A DNA stretch of 64,000 nt from Bimastos eiseni (Eukaryota; Annelida; Clitellata; Crassiclitellata; Lumbricidae): the NCBI GenBank assembly GCA_959347315.1, contig OY365820.1:814502-878501 (forward strand). The letters run 5' to 3'. Under the pieces are notes generated by a model that saw only the letters and a program-made list of their open reading frames with translations, did no database searches and had not been told where the DNA came from. Both the position numbers and the translations under genes were made by a program. Position 1 is the first letter of the stretch. Each line of letters opens with the position of its first letter. Of this stretch, positions 20,966-32,892 are shown one piece after another.

Positions 20966-21774
20966 TTTCCTAGCAATTTGCAACTCTAGGCTTGCAAGTC
21001 AACCCGCATATAGTGTAAATCACATGCCTTCATCGATGCAGCTAGTCAACCGAAAACTTTACTGTACCACTCGGGTGAGGTCGACGCATTTCGGCATTTG
21101 ATATGGGTGGGACCAATTTTAATTTAAGCAGGCAGGTTTGAATGTAATGCAATGGAGCACTTATTTCGGAAATACAGTGGTGGGGTTTAACATTAACTAC
21201 TCTCTTAGCTTAGCTGGGTTGCCTGTTGCCATCCATTGACAAGAGGCAGCCTCGTGTAGGCCACTTCTGCCGTTTACTTTTGTTACATCCAATATCGTTG
21301 TACTGCAAATGCATGATAAGAGAGCCTTTCGAAATGTCCTCGTCTCACAGATGACTCCAAAACAACGCGATATTTACATTGAAATTAGATTATACCCAAA
21401 TCTAAGAATCACAGACTCTATCATGCGGGTATAGAGCCAGGCAGGGTAAGGCAATAACCCAATTTTGTGTTGGCGATGGAAGTAAAGCATCCCAGCAGTA
21501 CTTCTCGTTAATTCGATGATTTTATCGAAAGTGCGGGTAAAGATATCATAGTGTACAAAGCGATGGTGGATTGGATTACGAAAAAAGTATCAATTTGCAA
21601 TCCTACTGAAGACACTAAAACACCGCCTTCCAATTATCTTGTACTGAACGAACTCACCCTTAGTAGCTGCCCTGCCTCCTCTCTTTATCAAACCCCTAGA
21701 TACCGGACTCGGACCTCCGTGTGGCGACCATGTGAAAAACACATCTGACTTGACGAAGTACCTATGAATCAGAT

Positions 21775-21850
21775 TGCGACCAGCGCTTGGCTTTCGAGTG
21801 ACGCTATAGAAGTTTGGATCTCACGAATGCGAATGTTGCCCTTGGGACTT
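21775..21850 (-). repeat. Dispersed repeat family R3, minus strand
   Basis: 'CGACCAGCGCTTGGCTTTCG' then 'AGTGACGCTATAGAAGTTTG', the reverse of the core near 46238. Confidence 0.55.
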
Positions 21851-22754
21851 GTTATTGAGGGGTTACACTTAGCGTCAGATGTCTAGGAATAATAATTCAA
21901 TTTTCATTGTGACCATCAACAATTGAGTGTTTAATCTGCATCTTTCAACTGAAGCTCGATTTAGAATTCATCTCCAAAAGGAAAGTTTCAAAACCGTGTT
22001 GATCGTAGGTTGCCCACAGTCCCGGAATCTAACCAGGCCGTCCGGTGTCCTGGGCAATGCTGATTTCGTCCCGAATCCAGGAATAGATACATGTAAGTAA
22101 TTAAAAATATTATGCAATTCAATGACATAATTAAAATTCAAGCAACATGAGCAAGGCTCTAATACAGCATCTAAATCCTCAATACTCATATCGTAATTTA
22201 ATCATAAGTGTTTCGAATAATCGACTTTCGACTAAGCACTCGAACGTTGGTCGTGAGCTGGCAACTCGAGTGACACTCGTAAGGTAACATATGTAAATAC
22301 CCCAAGATTTTTCAGCGCCCACAGATTCCACGTCAGGGAGAGCCCGCTTATTACACACATGCGCTGAAATCGTAACGCTAAGCTCCACATATAAATCGTT
22401 GCTTAAAAGCGATAAGCCCATCATAGGATGGGTTGGCACTCGTCTGTTTCATACGTCTCTAAATTCACCTGCAACGGGGACAATGCCGTCTATGACAACC
22501 CATTTTGTCGCCTAACGCAAGGCTTTGCTTGTACCAATATAGCCTATGATGCCCATAAAAGTGTAACGACAAACCAGAGAAACTGGCATACGCGTGTCTA
22601 TTGAATATATCATGGACGCCCGCACATAGGGGCAAGAGGGGGCACTTGCCCCTCCATGGAATAATGTTGTCTGTTGAAATTTTTTATAAGTTATCAAGTA
22701 TTTGATAAAATATAATATATATATATATGTGCTTGCTGTCAATTGAACTTGTTT

Positions 22755-23015
22755 TAAGACGCATGTATGTTCGTGTATGTTTGGGTGTATGTGGGAGTGT
22801 ACATGTTTGTGTGTGTGTGTGTGTGTGTGCATACGTTCATGCATCTCTACGTGTCTGCGTGCGTATATGTGTGCGTGTATGCATGTATGTGTGTATGTAT
22901 AAGTGAGTGTATGCTTGCGTGCATTTGTGCGTGCAGGAGTACCTGTATGTTTTGTGTATGTGCTTGTATATATGCATATATGTGTACTTGTATGTATGCG
23001 TGTATGTTTAAGTGT
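22755..23015. repeat. (TGTA)n/(TGTG)n/(CGTG)n microsatellite
   Basis: Alternating pyrimidine-purine tract of about 250 bp. All ORFs over it are low-complexity. Confidence 0.9.
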
Positions 23016-23659
23016 TTATTTTTCGAGACGAGTCTACTCCGCTTATAAGGCTCATGAGCCTGTTATAAGCGTCCTTGGTTCAATCTGTTTACTGTTGTCA
23101 TCTTGATTGTAAATTTTTCTAATTTCGCGTGCGTTAGTGAAGTCCTCGAATCCGCAATTGCTTTACGATTCCAAGTTGAGCTTTGAAGTGCGTGTCGTCT
23201 CGCCTGTGATGGTTCTTTTACCGAATTCAGTTTGGACTTTTCAAACAGCAGGTGAGTGAGTTGCCGTTGTAAATGATATTAGACGATTTTCTTTATGGCT
23301 GCCGAGTGCGTTTTGCGATATTCTTGTCCGGACAGTTCTGCAAGGACGTAGTAGAGAATGGAATGTGATGTGATAATTTATACCCAACTTTTGAGCAAAA
23401 CTTACGCTCCAGGAATTGAACATATTCCGAGGCTAAGATAGCGAGGTCGCTGATACGTTCTCATCTCAGTGTCTCTCTTCCAATCTTCCTTGGACCGCAG
23501 CAGCATCGTGAGGAGATGTCTTTGAAGTCAGATTTTCTTCTGTGGCACAACAACCCGTAGTGACTTTTCGACTGACGCGATTCGTTTCATTAGAACGATA
23601 TAAAGGCACCATACACCAGGTGTCTCGATTCGCGCGTGTTCGTGAGATGGAATTGACTG

Positions 23660-23890
23660 GCAGAGATCACCGACCTCTCGGTACTTTTCGGACTCTGACG
23701 GGTTCTGCTTAGTATACCGCGTGTAAGCACTGTTGACTATTTGCTTTGGAACTCGCTCTTTGATTCTAACTGTGAGTGCTACTGTTTCTGCCCCTATTCT
23801 AAACACTTTTCTCTTCCCGCGGGGCTTATCTCACTCAGAGCTTCTTTGAGTAAACTGCAGAGAGAATCGCCATAGAAGCCTCTAAATACT
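23660..23890 (+). mobile_element. LINE-type 3' fragment
   Basis: Shares 'GGAACTCGCTCTTTGATTCT' and the following pyrimidine-rich segment with 5180-5290. The same unnamed element appears to be present twice. Confidence 0.45.
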
Positions 23891-23914
23891 ATGCCATTAC
23901 GATACAGTATCGTA

Positions 23915-24132
23915 CGACACGGTGGCCGATTGCTTAGAGCGGTCGGCCCGTAACACTCAGTGTGCGCTGAGTGAGCGGGTTCGAGCCTCGTCCGGGGCGT
24001 CAGTCACTGTGTAGGGACCTTGAGCAAGACCTTCCCGCATAATTGCTCTGCAGTACAACTGCAGTTGCGCCGTCGAGGTTTGTACACTTCTGAGCAAAAG
24101 ATATTGGAAGAAGGGCGATATCAAATTTCAGA
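23915..24132 (+). mobile_element. tRNA-like SINE, copy 1
   Basis: The head has a box A-like 'TGGCCGATTGCTTAGAGCGG' and a box B-like 'GGGTTCGAGCC' about 50 bp apart. The body contains 'GGGACCTTGAGCAAGACCTT' and the 3' end is 'GAAGGGCGATATCAAATTTC'. Three further copies occur in the window. Confidence 0.8.
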
Positions 24133-24735
24133 TTTCAGATGTCAGCTTTTAGAGTTTTCTGCTCGAAATAGCTGTGCACGTAGGTGATTTTTATAACATT
24201 GGAATATTGCTATTTAAAGGTGTTTAAGATGAGCTTAGACGAAATCAGCATTTCTCGCAATAGCAATATATTCGGACAACATCCATTCATCTCGTGCGTG
24301 TATGTATCTAGCTATTTATATAGCGCCTTATTAGAACCTTTCGAAAGCGCTAACTCATCCTTGACATATGACGGTGGGTGGACAGTAGGCCTACTCACCC
24401 TCGCAGCCTCATCTTCTCGTGCAGCAACAGAAAACGGTCGATGTACTGAGTGTACTCCTGTTGGCTGAGTTGGCGAAGGTGGAGCATAAATCTCGAATGA
24501 AAATTATGTCCTGAACAGGTTATGAACTGCAGACTTCTTCGTTAACAACTGGACTTCGGCACGCCCTTTTGTCATGATTATTAATTCTGCCATTGGACGT
24601 TAATCGACGTTTATTTTTGTGAAGGTAGGTGAACGGGGAATCTACTCACGGAGAACCTGCCAAAGGTTTGGAGAGTTTAGTTGATCGAATAGCGTTATAG
24701 ATACTCAGCTATAGGCAACATCAACTACAAAAGAT

Positions 24736-24802
24736 ATGGATTTCATTTGGAGAATAGTTCTACTTTCGGCAACTGTACTCACAACCACCAGCGCCCAAGA
24801 TA
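24736..24802 (+). CDS. Gene B exon E1: signal peptide
   Basis: Starts at the ATG at 24736 and encodes 'MDFIWRIVLLSATVLTTTSA' followed by 'QD': a short N-region, a hydrophobic core and an A-x-A-like cleavage site after TSA. Donor GTTAGT at 24803, phase 1 out, matching E2. The total reading frame of gene B closes exactly with this start. No in-frame upstream ATG was needed. Confidence 0.75.
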
Positions 24803-24887
24803 GTTAGTATCATAAAACGTTTGTTTAATAGCAGTACTAGTTCATTAAATAAGTAGTTTGTTGCCTATTTAACACAGTTACTACACA

Positions 24888-25095
24888 GGTGTGGCACAGT
24901 GGAAGCAACACTCAGTGTGTACGCTGAGTGAGCGGGTACGACCTTCGTCCGAGGTGTCAGTCACTGTTTAGGGACCTTGAAAAAGTTCTTCGCGCACAAT
25001 AATTATTGCTCTCTGCAGTACAACTGCAATTACGTCGTCTAGGTGCGTGCACTTCTGAGCAAAAGATGGTGGTAGAAGGAAGGTATCAAATTTTA
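24888..25095 (+). mobile_element. tRNA-like SINE, copy 2 (degenerate)
   Basis: Follows copy 1 closely: 'CTCAGTGTGTACGCTGAGTG', 'GGACCTTGAAAAAGTTCTTC', ending near 'AGGTATCAAATTTTAG'. Box B is damaged (GGGTACGACC). It lies in intron 1 of gene B. Confidence 0.75.
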
Positions 25096-25464
25096 GTTGC
25101 ATTGTACATGTGGTATTTCGCTTTGTAACAGGTCATGGATTGGAATGGTTAATCTAGGCCTAATAACCATCTCTTGTGTTGGTTAATGAGTTAATAATTC
25201 AAGAGTTAGTGGCTTTTGGTGTTTATAGCGGAAAAAGCAACTCAGAGTGTCACTTGAGAAGCACTAGATGGAGACACTTCGCCCGCAAACGACTTTTGCG
25301 TTAAATTTAACCCAAGTCGAGTCCTTCACGACGCGCAATAAAACAAATTGAACAACGAACTCATTAAGTTGAACGTAAATGCAGACAGTTTTGAATAGGA
25401 TGCACTCTTTTGGATATCAAGGTACAATTTTTAACAGAGAAGAGCAGTGCCTAGAGCTCTACAA

Positions 25465-25690
25465 TCAATGAATGCAACTTGATATAGCGCCTCTTCGAGA
25501 AATCTACTCAGAGGCACTCCCAGTCCAACCACGGTCAAAGAGGACAGATTTTAGTGAAGAGTAGAAAGAAGATGAGGAGATCCTGGGTAAAAGTCATAGG
25601 TTCAGAGGAAGCCCATTCCAAGTGTTAGGGCCCACAACAGATAATTCACGATGCGGAAGAATAGCAATGCATGCGAATGGAACTCTGAGA
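25465..25690 (-). mobile_element. LINE 3' end, minus strand
   Basis: 'TTGATATAGCGCCTCTTCGA' followed by 'CTACTCAGAGGCACTCCCAG', the same 3' end as at 4780 and 39130. No intact frame. Confidence 0.6.
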
Positions 25691-26413
25691 AGGCCCTGTA
25701 CAACAAAGCACAGCGCCCTCTGAGCACTGGCAGCAGTAGCTTCTGAACATCAAGTGTTAGCGACTACATCTTCTTAGTCTCGGCATACGAAGGCGGGTGA
25801 CCAGTCCTTTCCTCTCCGTCTCATCTACCCACCGACAGCGTAGGGTCCATGCGCTGGTCGTGGGTGAGTTAGACTGGGGCCGCGGGTGGGGCAGAAATCT
25901 CGACACAAATTTCTTTCCATCAATAGCGATATTTATTATATTTAATTTCCTTTGATGATCCTTATAATTATTCTTTGTCTATTTCATGTTTATTTCTGAT
26001 CGAGCTACGTTGATCTTATGTAGTTATTTAGCTGATTACTTTCTGTGGTCTATTTCGGTTACCTGCCAGCATCGCCCAGGTATCTCTAAATCTTAATACT
26101 TTCGTCAATCTTCGTCACACCTTTGCGGTCTCCATCGCCTCTCGTATTAATTCCTCAACGTGGATTAAGGGATATTGGTGAGAGTAGACGGACACCTTTG
26201 CTTTAATCCTCTACATATCACCTACTCACCATTTAATATCCTGTATATCGCCTCAATCAACTTATAATTATAGCGTCGCTTGTTATTCTTTTACAGGTGT
26301 CCAAAGGGGAGCTATTATTATTGGTCGCACATCGTGTTCTGCCATTCTTAATCGCGGTTGTGACTTTGCATTCATTTTAACTCAATAATCTCCATTCGTT
26401 TTAACTCTTTCAG

Positions 26414-26519
26414 TTCGTCTTCCTCCCCGCATCACTGATGGCCCAGACAAAATCATTCTCTACCGAGACAAAGTTAAGGTCAGCTTAACATGCCAAGGCA
26501 TCGGGTATCCACAACCAAC
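26414..26519 (+). CDS. Gene B exon E2: first half of Ig1
   Basis: Acceptor TTTCAG ends at 26413, donor GTAAGT at 26520, phase 1 in and phase 2 out. Encodes '(I)RLPPRITDGPDKIILYRD' and 'VSLTCQGIGYPQP', keeping the B-strand cysteine of Ig1. Confidence 0.85.
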
Positions 26520-27189
26520 GTAAGTTTTTAAACTTGTATTAACGTACTGACCAATTAATATCAAATATTCTAGCAAGCAATTATTCTTCATTTTACATTT
26601 CATTATATTTTTCCTTAAAGACTGATTAATTAGTCCTTACTTAGAAGTCTGAAAAGTAATTATTATTATTTGGTATAATCGTTTTCAATAAATTATTCGT
26701 TGGTTAATTTATGATGCCTTACTCATTAATACCCAATTTATTAATTATCTCCCATTTATTAATTATTCAGTAATATGTAATCGATACACATAGTTTTTAA
26801 TTAATTATTTTGTATTATCATGCTAATTAACGATCTTAAACACCAGTATCAGGTCACGACTTTAGACTATTTAGTGTGCTTTACACGAGTTTTTAGTAAG
26901 TTTCTTTTACCTTCATCGACGGATCTTCATTAGTAGTGATCACTTCCTTAGAAGAAGTGAAAATTCATAAAAATTTACCGATTCATGTAAACAGTATCTG
27001 AGAAAATGCGTCGCAGATAAATAAGAGGTCTAACTTTGACACCGTTAAACGGTTAAAACTGAAGCCATTGGCATAATCAAGGCGATAAAAAAACATAATT
27101 AATGAGCTGTGGTTTCCGACATGTTCGTAGTTAGAGCCGATCTGATGTGACGTGTTACCCTGATGTAATGTGAGTGAGGTCGTTATGTA

Positions 27190-28375
27190 ATGTAATGTAA
27201 TGGAGTACTCATATAACGCAACCCAAATCGGAGTCGCTCACGACTCTCAACAAAAGCTAAAGAGAAAAAAGATAGTCTTCAAGCGCTTCCGAAATGCACT
27301 AGGGTAGAGAGACCATCTCCTTCCGAAGAGTAAGGGGGGCTGTTCCAGCTGGTGGAACCCACGTAATCAAAGCTCCTAGATTGGGCCGTGGCAGAGCTCA
27401 TGCGGGGAACTACCAGAAGTCCACGGGCAGAGGAATGAAGGGAAACCCGGTGAGGAATAGCGGAGACCCTAGTGCAGAGAGCCAGAATTTAGGGAGGGGG
27501 CAGACCCAAGGAGACAGTTGCGCATTGTAATGTGAGCTTGCTGTCGAGGGATAACCACAAGTGTTTTGACAGTATCTGACAGTGATGTCGATGCTAGAAA
27601 GCAAAGAGAAAGAACGCAGGCGTTGGTATGAACAGCATTGCTCAGACTTGTCTGGGTTTGTGGATATAGAGTGAAACAGAACCACTGAGACATATATAAG
27701 AAACACTTTTCTCCTCAGGTTTTAATTTATTGTTTACCATAATATGATCAATGTATGACAGAGCAATTGGATTCCAAAGTGTCAATACGACTGATATGTG
27801 AAGAACAGACTGTAAAATTAATAATAGGGGCCGAGGATAGACACCTGTGGCACTCTAGCAGTGCAAATAGTGTGTTCAGACCGTTGGTGCCCAATGCAAC
27901 CTGTTGATTGCGGTTAACCAGGTAAGAAGCTAACCAGCGTAAGGCAGTCCCACAGACACCGACGATTTTTGTCACGACTTCAAGTAGTAACTGGTGGTCT
28001 ACAGTGCCAAAAGGCTGCACCCAGGTCAATGCAAACTGATAGGCAGGCATTACCATTGTCTTTAGACGAGAACGTGTTATCCAATGTAGAGACAAGAGCA
28101 GTTTCAGTAGGGTTTCCTTTGCGGTATGCTGACTGAAGCTGGGAGAAGAAGTAATGTGTTACTTGATCAGTATAAGCATTAGACTTTCAAGGATCTCGGA
28201 AATGTTATTGAGATTGTTGATAGGGATGAAGTTAGAAAGGTTGTTGGTGTCAAGGTCGTGCAATTTGAGTAAAGGCGTGCCTAGCGCATGACGGAAAGCA
28301 CCTTTCAGCAAAAGACAGGTTGGCCAAGTGTGCAATAAGGTGGGAGGATACATCAGAACAAGAGACAATGAGTGG
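27190..28375 (-). pseudogene. CR1/L2-like LINE remnant with reverse-transcriptase core pieces
   Basis: The minus strand reads 'FGTVDHQLLLEVVTKIVG' (the D of the conserved AFDTVDH motif has become G) and 'ALRWLASYLVNRNQQV'. Upstream are a decayed 'NFIPINNLNNISEILESL' and downstream a C-terminal part with the same 3' sequence as the 2890-3720 element. Multiple frame changes and an internal gap show that it is inactive. It lies in intron 2 of gene B and is absent from gene A. Confidence 0.8.
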
Positions 28376-28639
28376 TGTACAGTACGAAGTCCAATGCAGG
28401 TTATTTAAGGACCATGCTATTGAGAAGATTAAGGACTTCAGAATATGTGACAGGCGGCATGTCGTTAGGGGCAGAGCCGGGGAAGTCAGAGTCGAGCTGC
28501 ATCAGGTCGCTCCATACTAAATAAGCGATACATTTAGCAATTTTGGCAGTTGATTGTAGGTTGTACTGGGAGAGGTGCTATAGAAATATTTAAATACAAT
28601 ACATTGAATACAATAAGCGTCAATTCCCAGCATCCATGT

Positions 28640-28850
28640 GCAGCACGGTGGCCGATTGGTCAGAGGGGTCAGCTCGTAACGCTCAGTGTGCGCTCAGTGA
28701 GCGGGTTCGACCCATGTCCGAGGAGTCACTGTGTTGGGACCTTGAGCAAGTCCTTCGCGCACAACTGCTCTGCAATTTCGCTGTCGAGGCGTGTGTACAC
28801 TTCTTAGCAAAAATATTTGCTAAAAAGGACGATATCAAATTTCAGAATAA
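28640..28850 (+). mobile_element. tRNA-like SINE, copy 3
   Basis: 'GGTGGCCGATTGGTCAGAG' (box A), 'GCGGGTTCGACCC' (box B), 'GGGACCTTGAGCAAGTCCTT' in the body and a 3' end 'GGACGATATCAAATTTCAG'. It ends about 55 bp before gene B E3. Confidence 0.85.
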
Positions 28851-28907
28851 ATAAATTAAAAAATAATAAATATATCCATGCATCTCGCACTCGCTCGTTT
28901 CTTACAG

Positions 28908-29245
28908 ATATACGTGGCTGAAGGATGGCTCTCCCATTTCTCAGACGGCCTTCATCGATTTCACTGAGGCTACCGTTGACAACGAAGGCTACTACCAATG
29001 CCTGGCTACGAACCCCTACGGTCGGGCGATGACGAACGTGATCTTTCTGAAGGTGGCCACCCTGGGCACGTTTGACGCCAATGCTCCTCAGTATAACGTA
29101 GCCGTAAGGCCGAATGATAAGCTACGCGTCTTCTGCGGTCCTCCTGATAGCATACCAACGGCTCAATTCTCCTGGTCGTACAACACGACCTCCCCGATTC
29201 AGACGGATGTTGTACCGTCGAGGAGGGTTCAGGTCGATTTCGACG
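28908..29245 (+). CDS. Gene B exon E3: second half of Ig1 and first half of Ig2
   Basis: Acceptor CTTACAG ends at 28907, donor GTCAGT at 29246, phase 2 in and phase 1 out. Encodes 'YTWLKDGSPIS', 'EGYYQCLATNPYGRAMTNVI', 'DANAPQYNVAVRPNDKLRVF' and 'PTAQFSWSYN'. It lacks the nine-codon insertion found in copy A. Confidence 0.85.
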
Positions 29246-29319
29246 GTCAGTAAAGCCACGGTTCGTGATTGTAATGTAATTGTTGTTTCAATGAAAAACT
29301 TATATTATAGATCAACCAG

Positions 29320-29400
29320 ATAATTATAAGAGGCGCTCACGAAGAAACGCATAGCTAAAAAATAAAACAGGAAAGTCTTCAGGCGCCTCCGGAAGGCAGC
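29320..29400 (-). mobile_element. LINE 3' terminus, minus strand
   Basis: 'AGAGGCGCTCACGAAG' and 'GTCTTCAGGCGCCTCCGGAA' match the 3' end of the 2890-3720 element. Confidence 0.55.
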
Positions 29401-29406
29401 AGAGGG

Positions 29407-29407
<1 letters not shown>

Positions 29408-29446
<39 letters not shown>

Positions 29447-29555
29447 GACAGAGGCAGAGGCAGAGAGAGACTGAGACAGAGGCAGAGAGGAGGTGGAGAG
29501 AGAGACAGAGACAGAGAGACAGACAGAGAAAGAGACAAAGACAGAGACAGAGACA
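29408..29555. repeat. (CAGA)n/(GAGA)n microsatellite
   Basis: Directly abuts the LINE terminus at 29320-29400. Confidence 0.9.
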
Positions 29556-30000
29556 ACAAGAATGTACTATCTTAACTGCGTTTTCGGACTGAGTGCTATG
29601 TTAATATCATGGTTGTCAGTTACAGCATCCATAAATTAAGTACCGGTAATTAAGTAAATAGATAGCGCCGTGACATTTGAGCAGCACATTGCGGCGAGAA
29701 CCTTTGATACAGTTTTAAAGATCATTTCTACTTCGGGCAAAAAAGTAATTAAGTAGACCTAATTAAGTAGCTGATAAATTCGGTAGGCCTACTTGAGTAA
29801 TTGGGTAATTAAATAATTGATTAGCTCAGTAATTAATTCATTAAGTAACGAACCAAAATTGACATTGACTGTCGATTTACTTCACATTATACCAGAATTA
29901 TTTAGACAACATTAGATTACATTAGATTACACTAGATTACATTAGTTTACATTAGATTACATTAGATTACATTGTACCTTTGGCCTACTTGATCTTTTAG

Positions 30001-30123
30001 GGAACCTATGTTACGCAAGTGTTGCCTCTGATGAAATAACCGGTCGGTTGTTCCGTTGCAACGTTGAAAACAACGTCCTGAGCGCAGCGCACTCCGGCGC
30101 ATACTCGAGAATTTTAATGTCTG
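30001..30123 (+). CDS. Gene B exon E4: second half of Ig2
   Basis: Acceptor CTTTTAG ends at 30000, donor GTATGA at 30124, phases 1 and 1. Encodes 'NLCYASVASDEITGRLFRCN' and 'NNVLSAAHSGAYSRI', the L1/contactin-like Ig2 end. Same length as copy A. Confidence 0.85.
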
Positions 30124-30392
30124 GTATGAAAAAAGTGTCTGGTGTACGTTTCATATAAGTGTCTGGTGTGATTGAAATTTCCAGTGAGTCTAATACAGAA
30201 TAAAACATTAATTAATTAATATAATGATTATTAAATAAAAACAAATTAATCAGCAGCATGATAAACAGCTGAATATATGAATAAATAAATAGATAAAATG
30301 CAAATAAAATGAATATATGAATAATTGAATAAATAAATTAATTAAACAAAACAATGATCAAATAAAACAAATGACAATAAACAATTCAACTG

Positions 30393-30602
30393 AAATATGA
30401 TATCGCTCTTCTTCCAACGTCTTTTGCTCAGAAGTGCACACGCCTCGACATTGCAATTGCAGTTGTACTGGAGAACAATAGTGCAGAGGACTCTTGCTCA
30501 AGGTCCCTCAACAGTGACTCACCGGACGAGGGTCGAACCCGCTCAATTAGCGCACACTGAACGTTACGGGCCGACCGCTCTAATCAATCGGCCACCGTGT
30601 CT
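30393..30602 (-). mobile_element. tRNA-like SINE, copy 4, minus strand
   Basis: The reverse complement carries the box A-like, box B-like ('GGGTTCGACCC') and 'GGACCTTGAGCAAGAG' blocks in order. Confidence 0.8.
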
Positions 30603-30707
30603 CACAAATGAGTAAATACATAAATAAATAAATATATGAAATTATGGTTATCACTGGAGCCACTTAGTGTTAACTTTCTCCAACTGATGATGATTGTTTA
30701 TCGCCAG

Positions 30708-30813
30708 GTGTCGCCGTAAACAACATAGCACCCGCTCTGTTCTTCTCGTCTCCTTCAAGGGTCGTCACTCTTCAATCGCAGCAGACGAGACTCAGAGCTT
30801 TCTTCTCTGGAAC
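30708..30813 (+). CDS. Gene B exon E5: first part of Ig3
   Basis: Acceptor GCCAG ends at 30707, donor GTAAGC at 30814, phase 1 in and phase 2 out. Almost identical to copy A E5, the most conserved exon pair, and also has 'RLRAFFSGT' with phenylalanine at the expected cysteine. Confidence 0.85.
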
Positions 30814-30892
30814 GTAAGCGACAATAATACCATACATGCACAATTCAACGTATTATACAAGAAAGTAAAATAATGTGAAAGTATCGATGTAT

Positions 30893-31272
30893 ATGTGTAT
30901 GTCTCTATGTATGTCTCTATGTATGTCTCTATGTATGTCTCTATGTATGTCTCTATGTATGTCTCTATGTATGTCTCTATGTATGTCTCTATGTATGTCT
31001 CTATGTATGTCTCTATGTATGTCTCTATGTATGTCTCTATGTATGTCTCTATGTATGTCTCTATGTATGTCTCTATGTATGTCTATGTATGTCTCTATGT
31101 ATGTCTCTATGTATGTCTCTATGTATGTCTTTATGTATATCTCTATGTATGTCTCTATGTATGTCTCTATGTATGTCTCTATGTATGTCTCTATGTATGT
31201 CTCTATGTATGTCTCTATGTATGTCTCTATGTATGTCTCTATGTATGTCTCTATGTATGTGCATGTATTTAA
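30893..31272 (+). repeat. 12-bp satellite, about 31 units
   Basis: Near-perfect tandem array of ATGTATGTCTCT. One 8-bp short unit near 31081 and a few substitutions near 31132 break it. It is open in three frames but is not a gene. Confidence 0.95.
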
Positions 31273-31782
31273 ATAGGTGTGAATGTATGTATGAAAGTAA
31301 GTAAGTTAGTAAGCAGGTAAGCAGGCAAATATGCAAGTAAATAAGTAAGCAAGCAGTTGAGTATTTAAGTAAGTAGGTAAGTATGTAAGTAGGTCAGAAA
31401 CAGTAAGAATATTCTCCGTTAGACTACCAGCAAAAGCAAAACATAGCTTACATCGGATATAAATAATGGTATCAATATCAAACAAAGTCATACAACATTC
31501 GCATGATGAAATATCGTTTTACAAAGCCACCCATGATGAGGTCATGAGCCCTGGATCGCATGTTAGAAGGGGTGGAATTAAGGGAAGGGAGCTAGTTGTA
31601 AAGAATATAATATGGTTTCAACAGGTCTTAGCGGAAAAGAGCAAAGGCAGCTTTAGAGCAGTGCTCTCCAAAAGAAGGAAACTCAACAGGAAGAAAGCGA
31701 GAACGGCTCAATGTTCTAAGGAGACAATTAAAGCGATTTCGTTCCTCTACTTATTTACTTACTTGCTTATTCTGTTACAAAG

Positions 31783-31979
31783 AGACAACAATGGCCAGGA
31801 TTTGATCCAGTATTCTTGGACCTACAACGGGGGCCTTCTCCCTTCTGATTGGACCTTCATTTACGGAGAGGCCACGTCAAATGAAAACGGAACCCACCTC
31901 TCGGCCGCCGGATCCTACGTGTGCACTGGGTCTAACAGCCTCGGATCAGCCAGCACCACCATTCAACTCATCGTTGAAG
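31783..31979 (+). CDS. Gene B exon E6: second part of Ig3
   Basis: Acceptor TTACAAAG ends at 31782, donor GTTAGC at 31980, phase 2 in and phase 1 out. Encodes 'DNNGQDLIQYSWTYNG' and 'AAGSYVCTGSNSLGSASTTI'. The open frame that runs in from 31466 is intronic. Confidence 0.85.
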
Positions 31980-32751
31980 GTTAGCTGATGGTTTCCACTT
32001 CTATTACTTTCAACAGAGGTGACAACCTCTCTGTCTTTACAACTCTGGTTCCTGCGTTGTATCTTCACGCCAAGGCTACTGACACTCACTTCTTTCTGGA
32101 GTTCCGAAACAGGGTCTATCCCACTTCAATCGGTCTTAAATGCACGAACTTGGACCATTACCCTATTCACTCGCTCTACGCATAATCTTTATGTACATAT
32201 TATGTAGACGTATGCTTGAAGCGTTGCACTACCCTCCTGTTACTGCGCATGTGAGTGAGTGTGTGTGCGTGTGTTTGTCTTTGACGCTATCTGTCTGTCT
32301 CTATTTTATAAAATAGTCCTTTGTTCCCCAGATTTTCTATTACGCAACGAGGTCAAATGATTATCTGTCTTAGTAAACGATCATTTCTGGTTGTTGGATC
32401 TGCTCTAAGAAACAATCTGAATGTGTCCTTCATGGGCTAAGGCTTTTGAAACATGACACTTGAGGCTGTCTCTCTGACTCCAAACACGTTTTGGTGAATA
32501 AGCGAGTCGTATCCTGTACACTGGACACTGAAGTAACAGTTACAGTTGCGCCATCGCCTATCAGCAACATAACACCACCACCACCACTACTAACACCAGC
32601 CACCGCCAACAACAGATACCACCACAAACACAACCACCACCACCGCCGCCACCACATCTAGTAAAAGTAAAAACAATAATAATGATGATGATATTTATTT
32701 AAGACAGTTACAATGATCATGATAATGATGACAATGTCATTGTATTTGTAG

Positions 32752-32892
32752 CCATCCCTGACTTCGGACCACCAGAAAACCAGCCACACGATATGAACGC
32801 CACGGACGGCGATACGGTCACTATGACGTGCCAACCAAACGCCATACCAAGAGCAGATATCCAGTGGTTTAAGAACGCAGTCGCATTTGATC
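32752..32892 (+). CDS. Gene B exon E7: first half of Ig4
   Basis: Acceptor TTTGTAG ends at 32751, donor GTAAGT at 32893, phases 1 and 1. Encodes 'IPDFGPPENQPHDMNATDGD' and 'VTMTCQPNAIPRADIQWFKN'. Confidence 0.85.

Larger units (their letters stand above)
19897..24735. other. Intergenic region between gene A and gene B
   Basis: No coding exon is recognised. It contains a degenerate run of 'TTTACTTTGCATTGTC'-like ~16-bp units (20690-20960), an R3 fragment near 21780, a (TGTA/TGTG)n tract and a SINE. The promoter of gene B must lie in its last kilobase, but no core element stands out. Confidence 0.6.

Noticed and set aside
22610..22665. Short G/C-rich palindrome-like 'GGGGCAAGAGGGGGCACTTG' segment
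   Set aside because: Could be a fragment of a known transposon family, but I could not define ends or a second copy in this window.
23915..24000. Possible functional tRNA gene
   Set aside because: Box A and B-like blocks are present, but no cloverleaf with a proper acceptor stem and anticodon loop was evident, and the unit recurs as a SINE.
30875..31276. MSLC/YVSM repeat ORFs
   Set aside because: 12-bp satellite; not a gene.
31466..31782. Open frame upstream of gene B E6 with possible start at 31466
   Set aside because: Intronic read-through. The homologous A exon begins at the equivalent acceptor and has no such extension.
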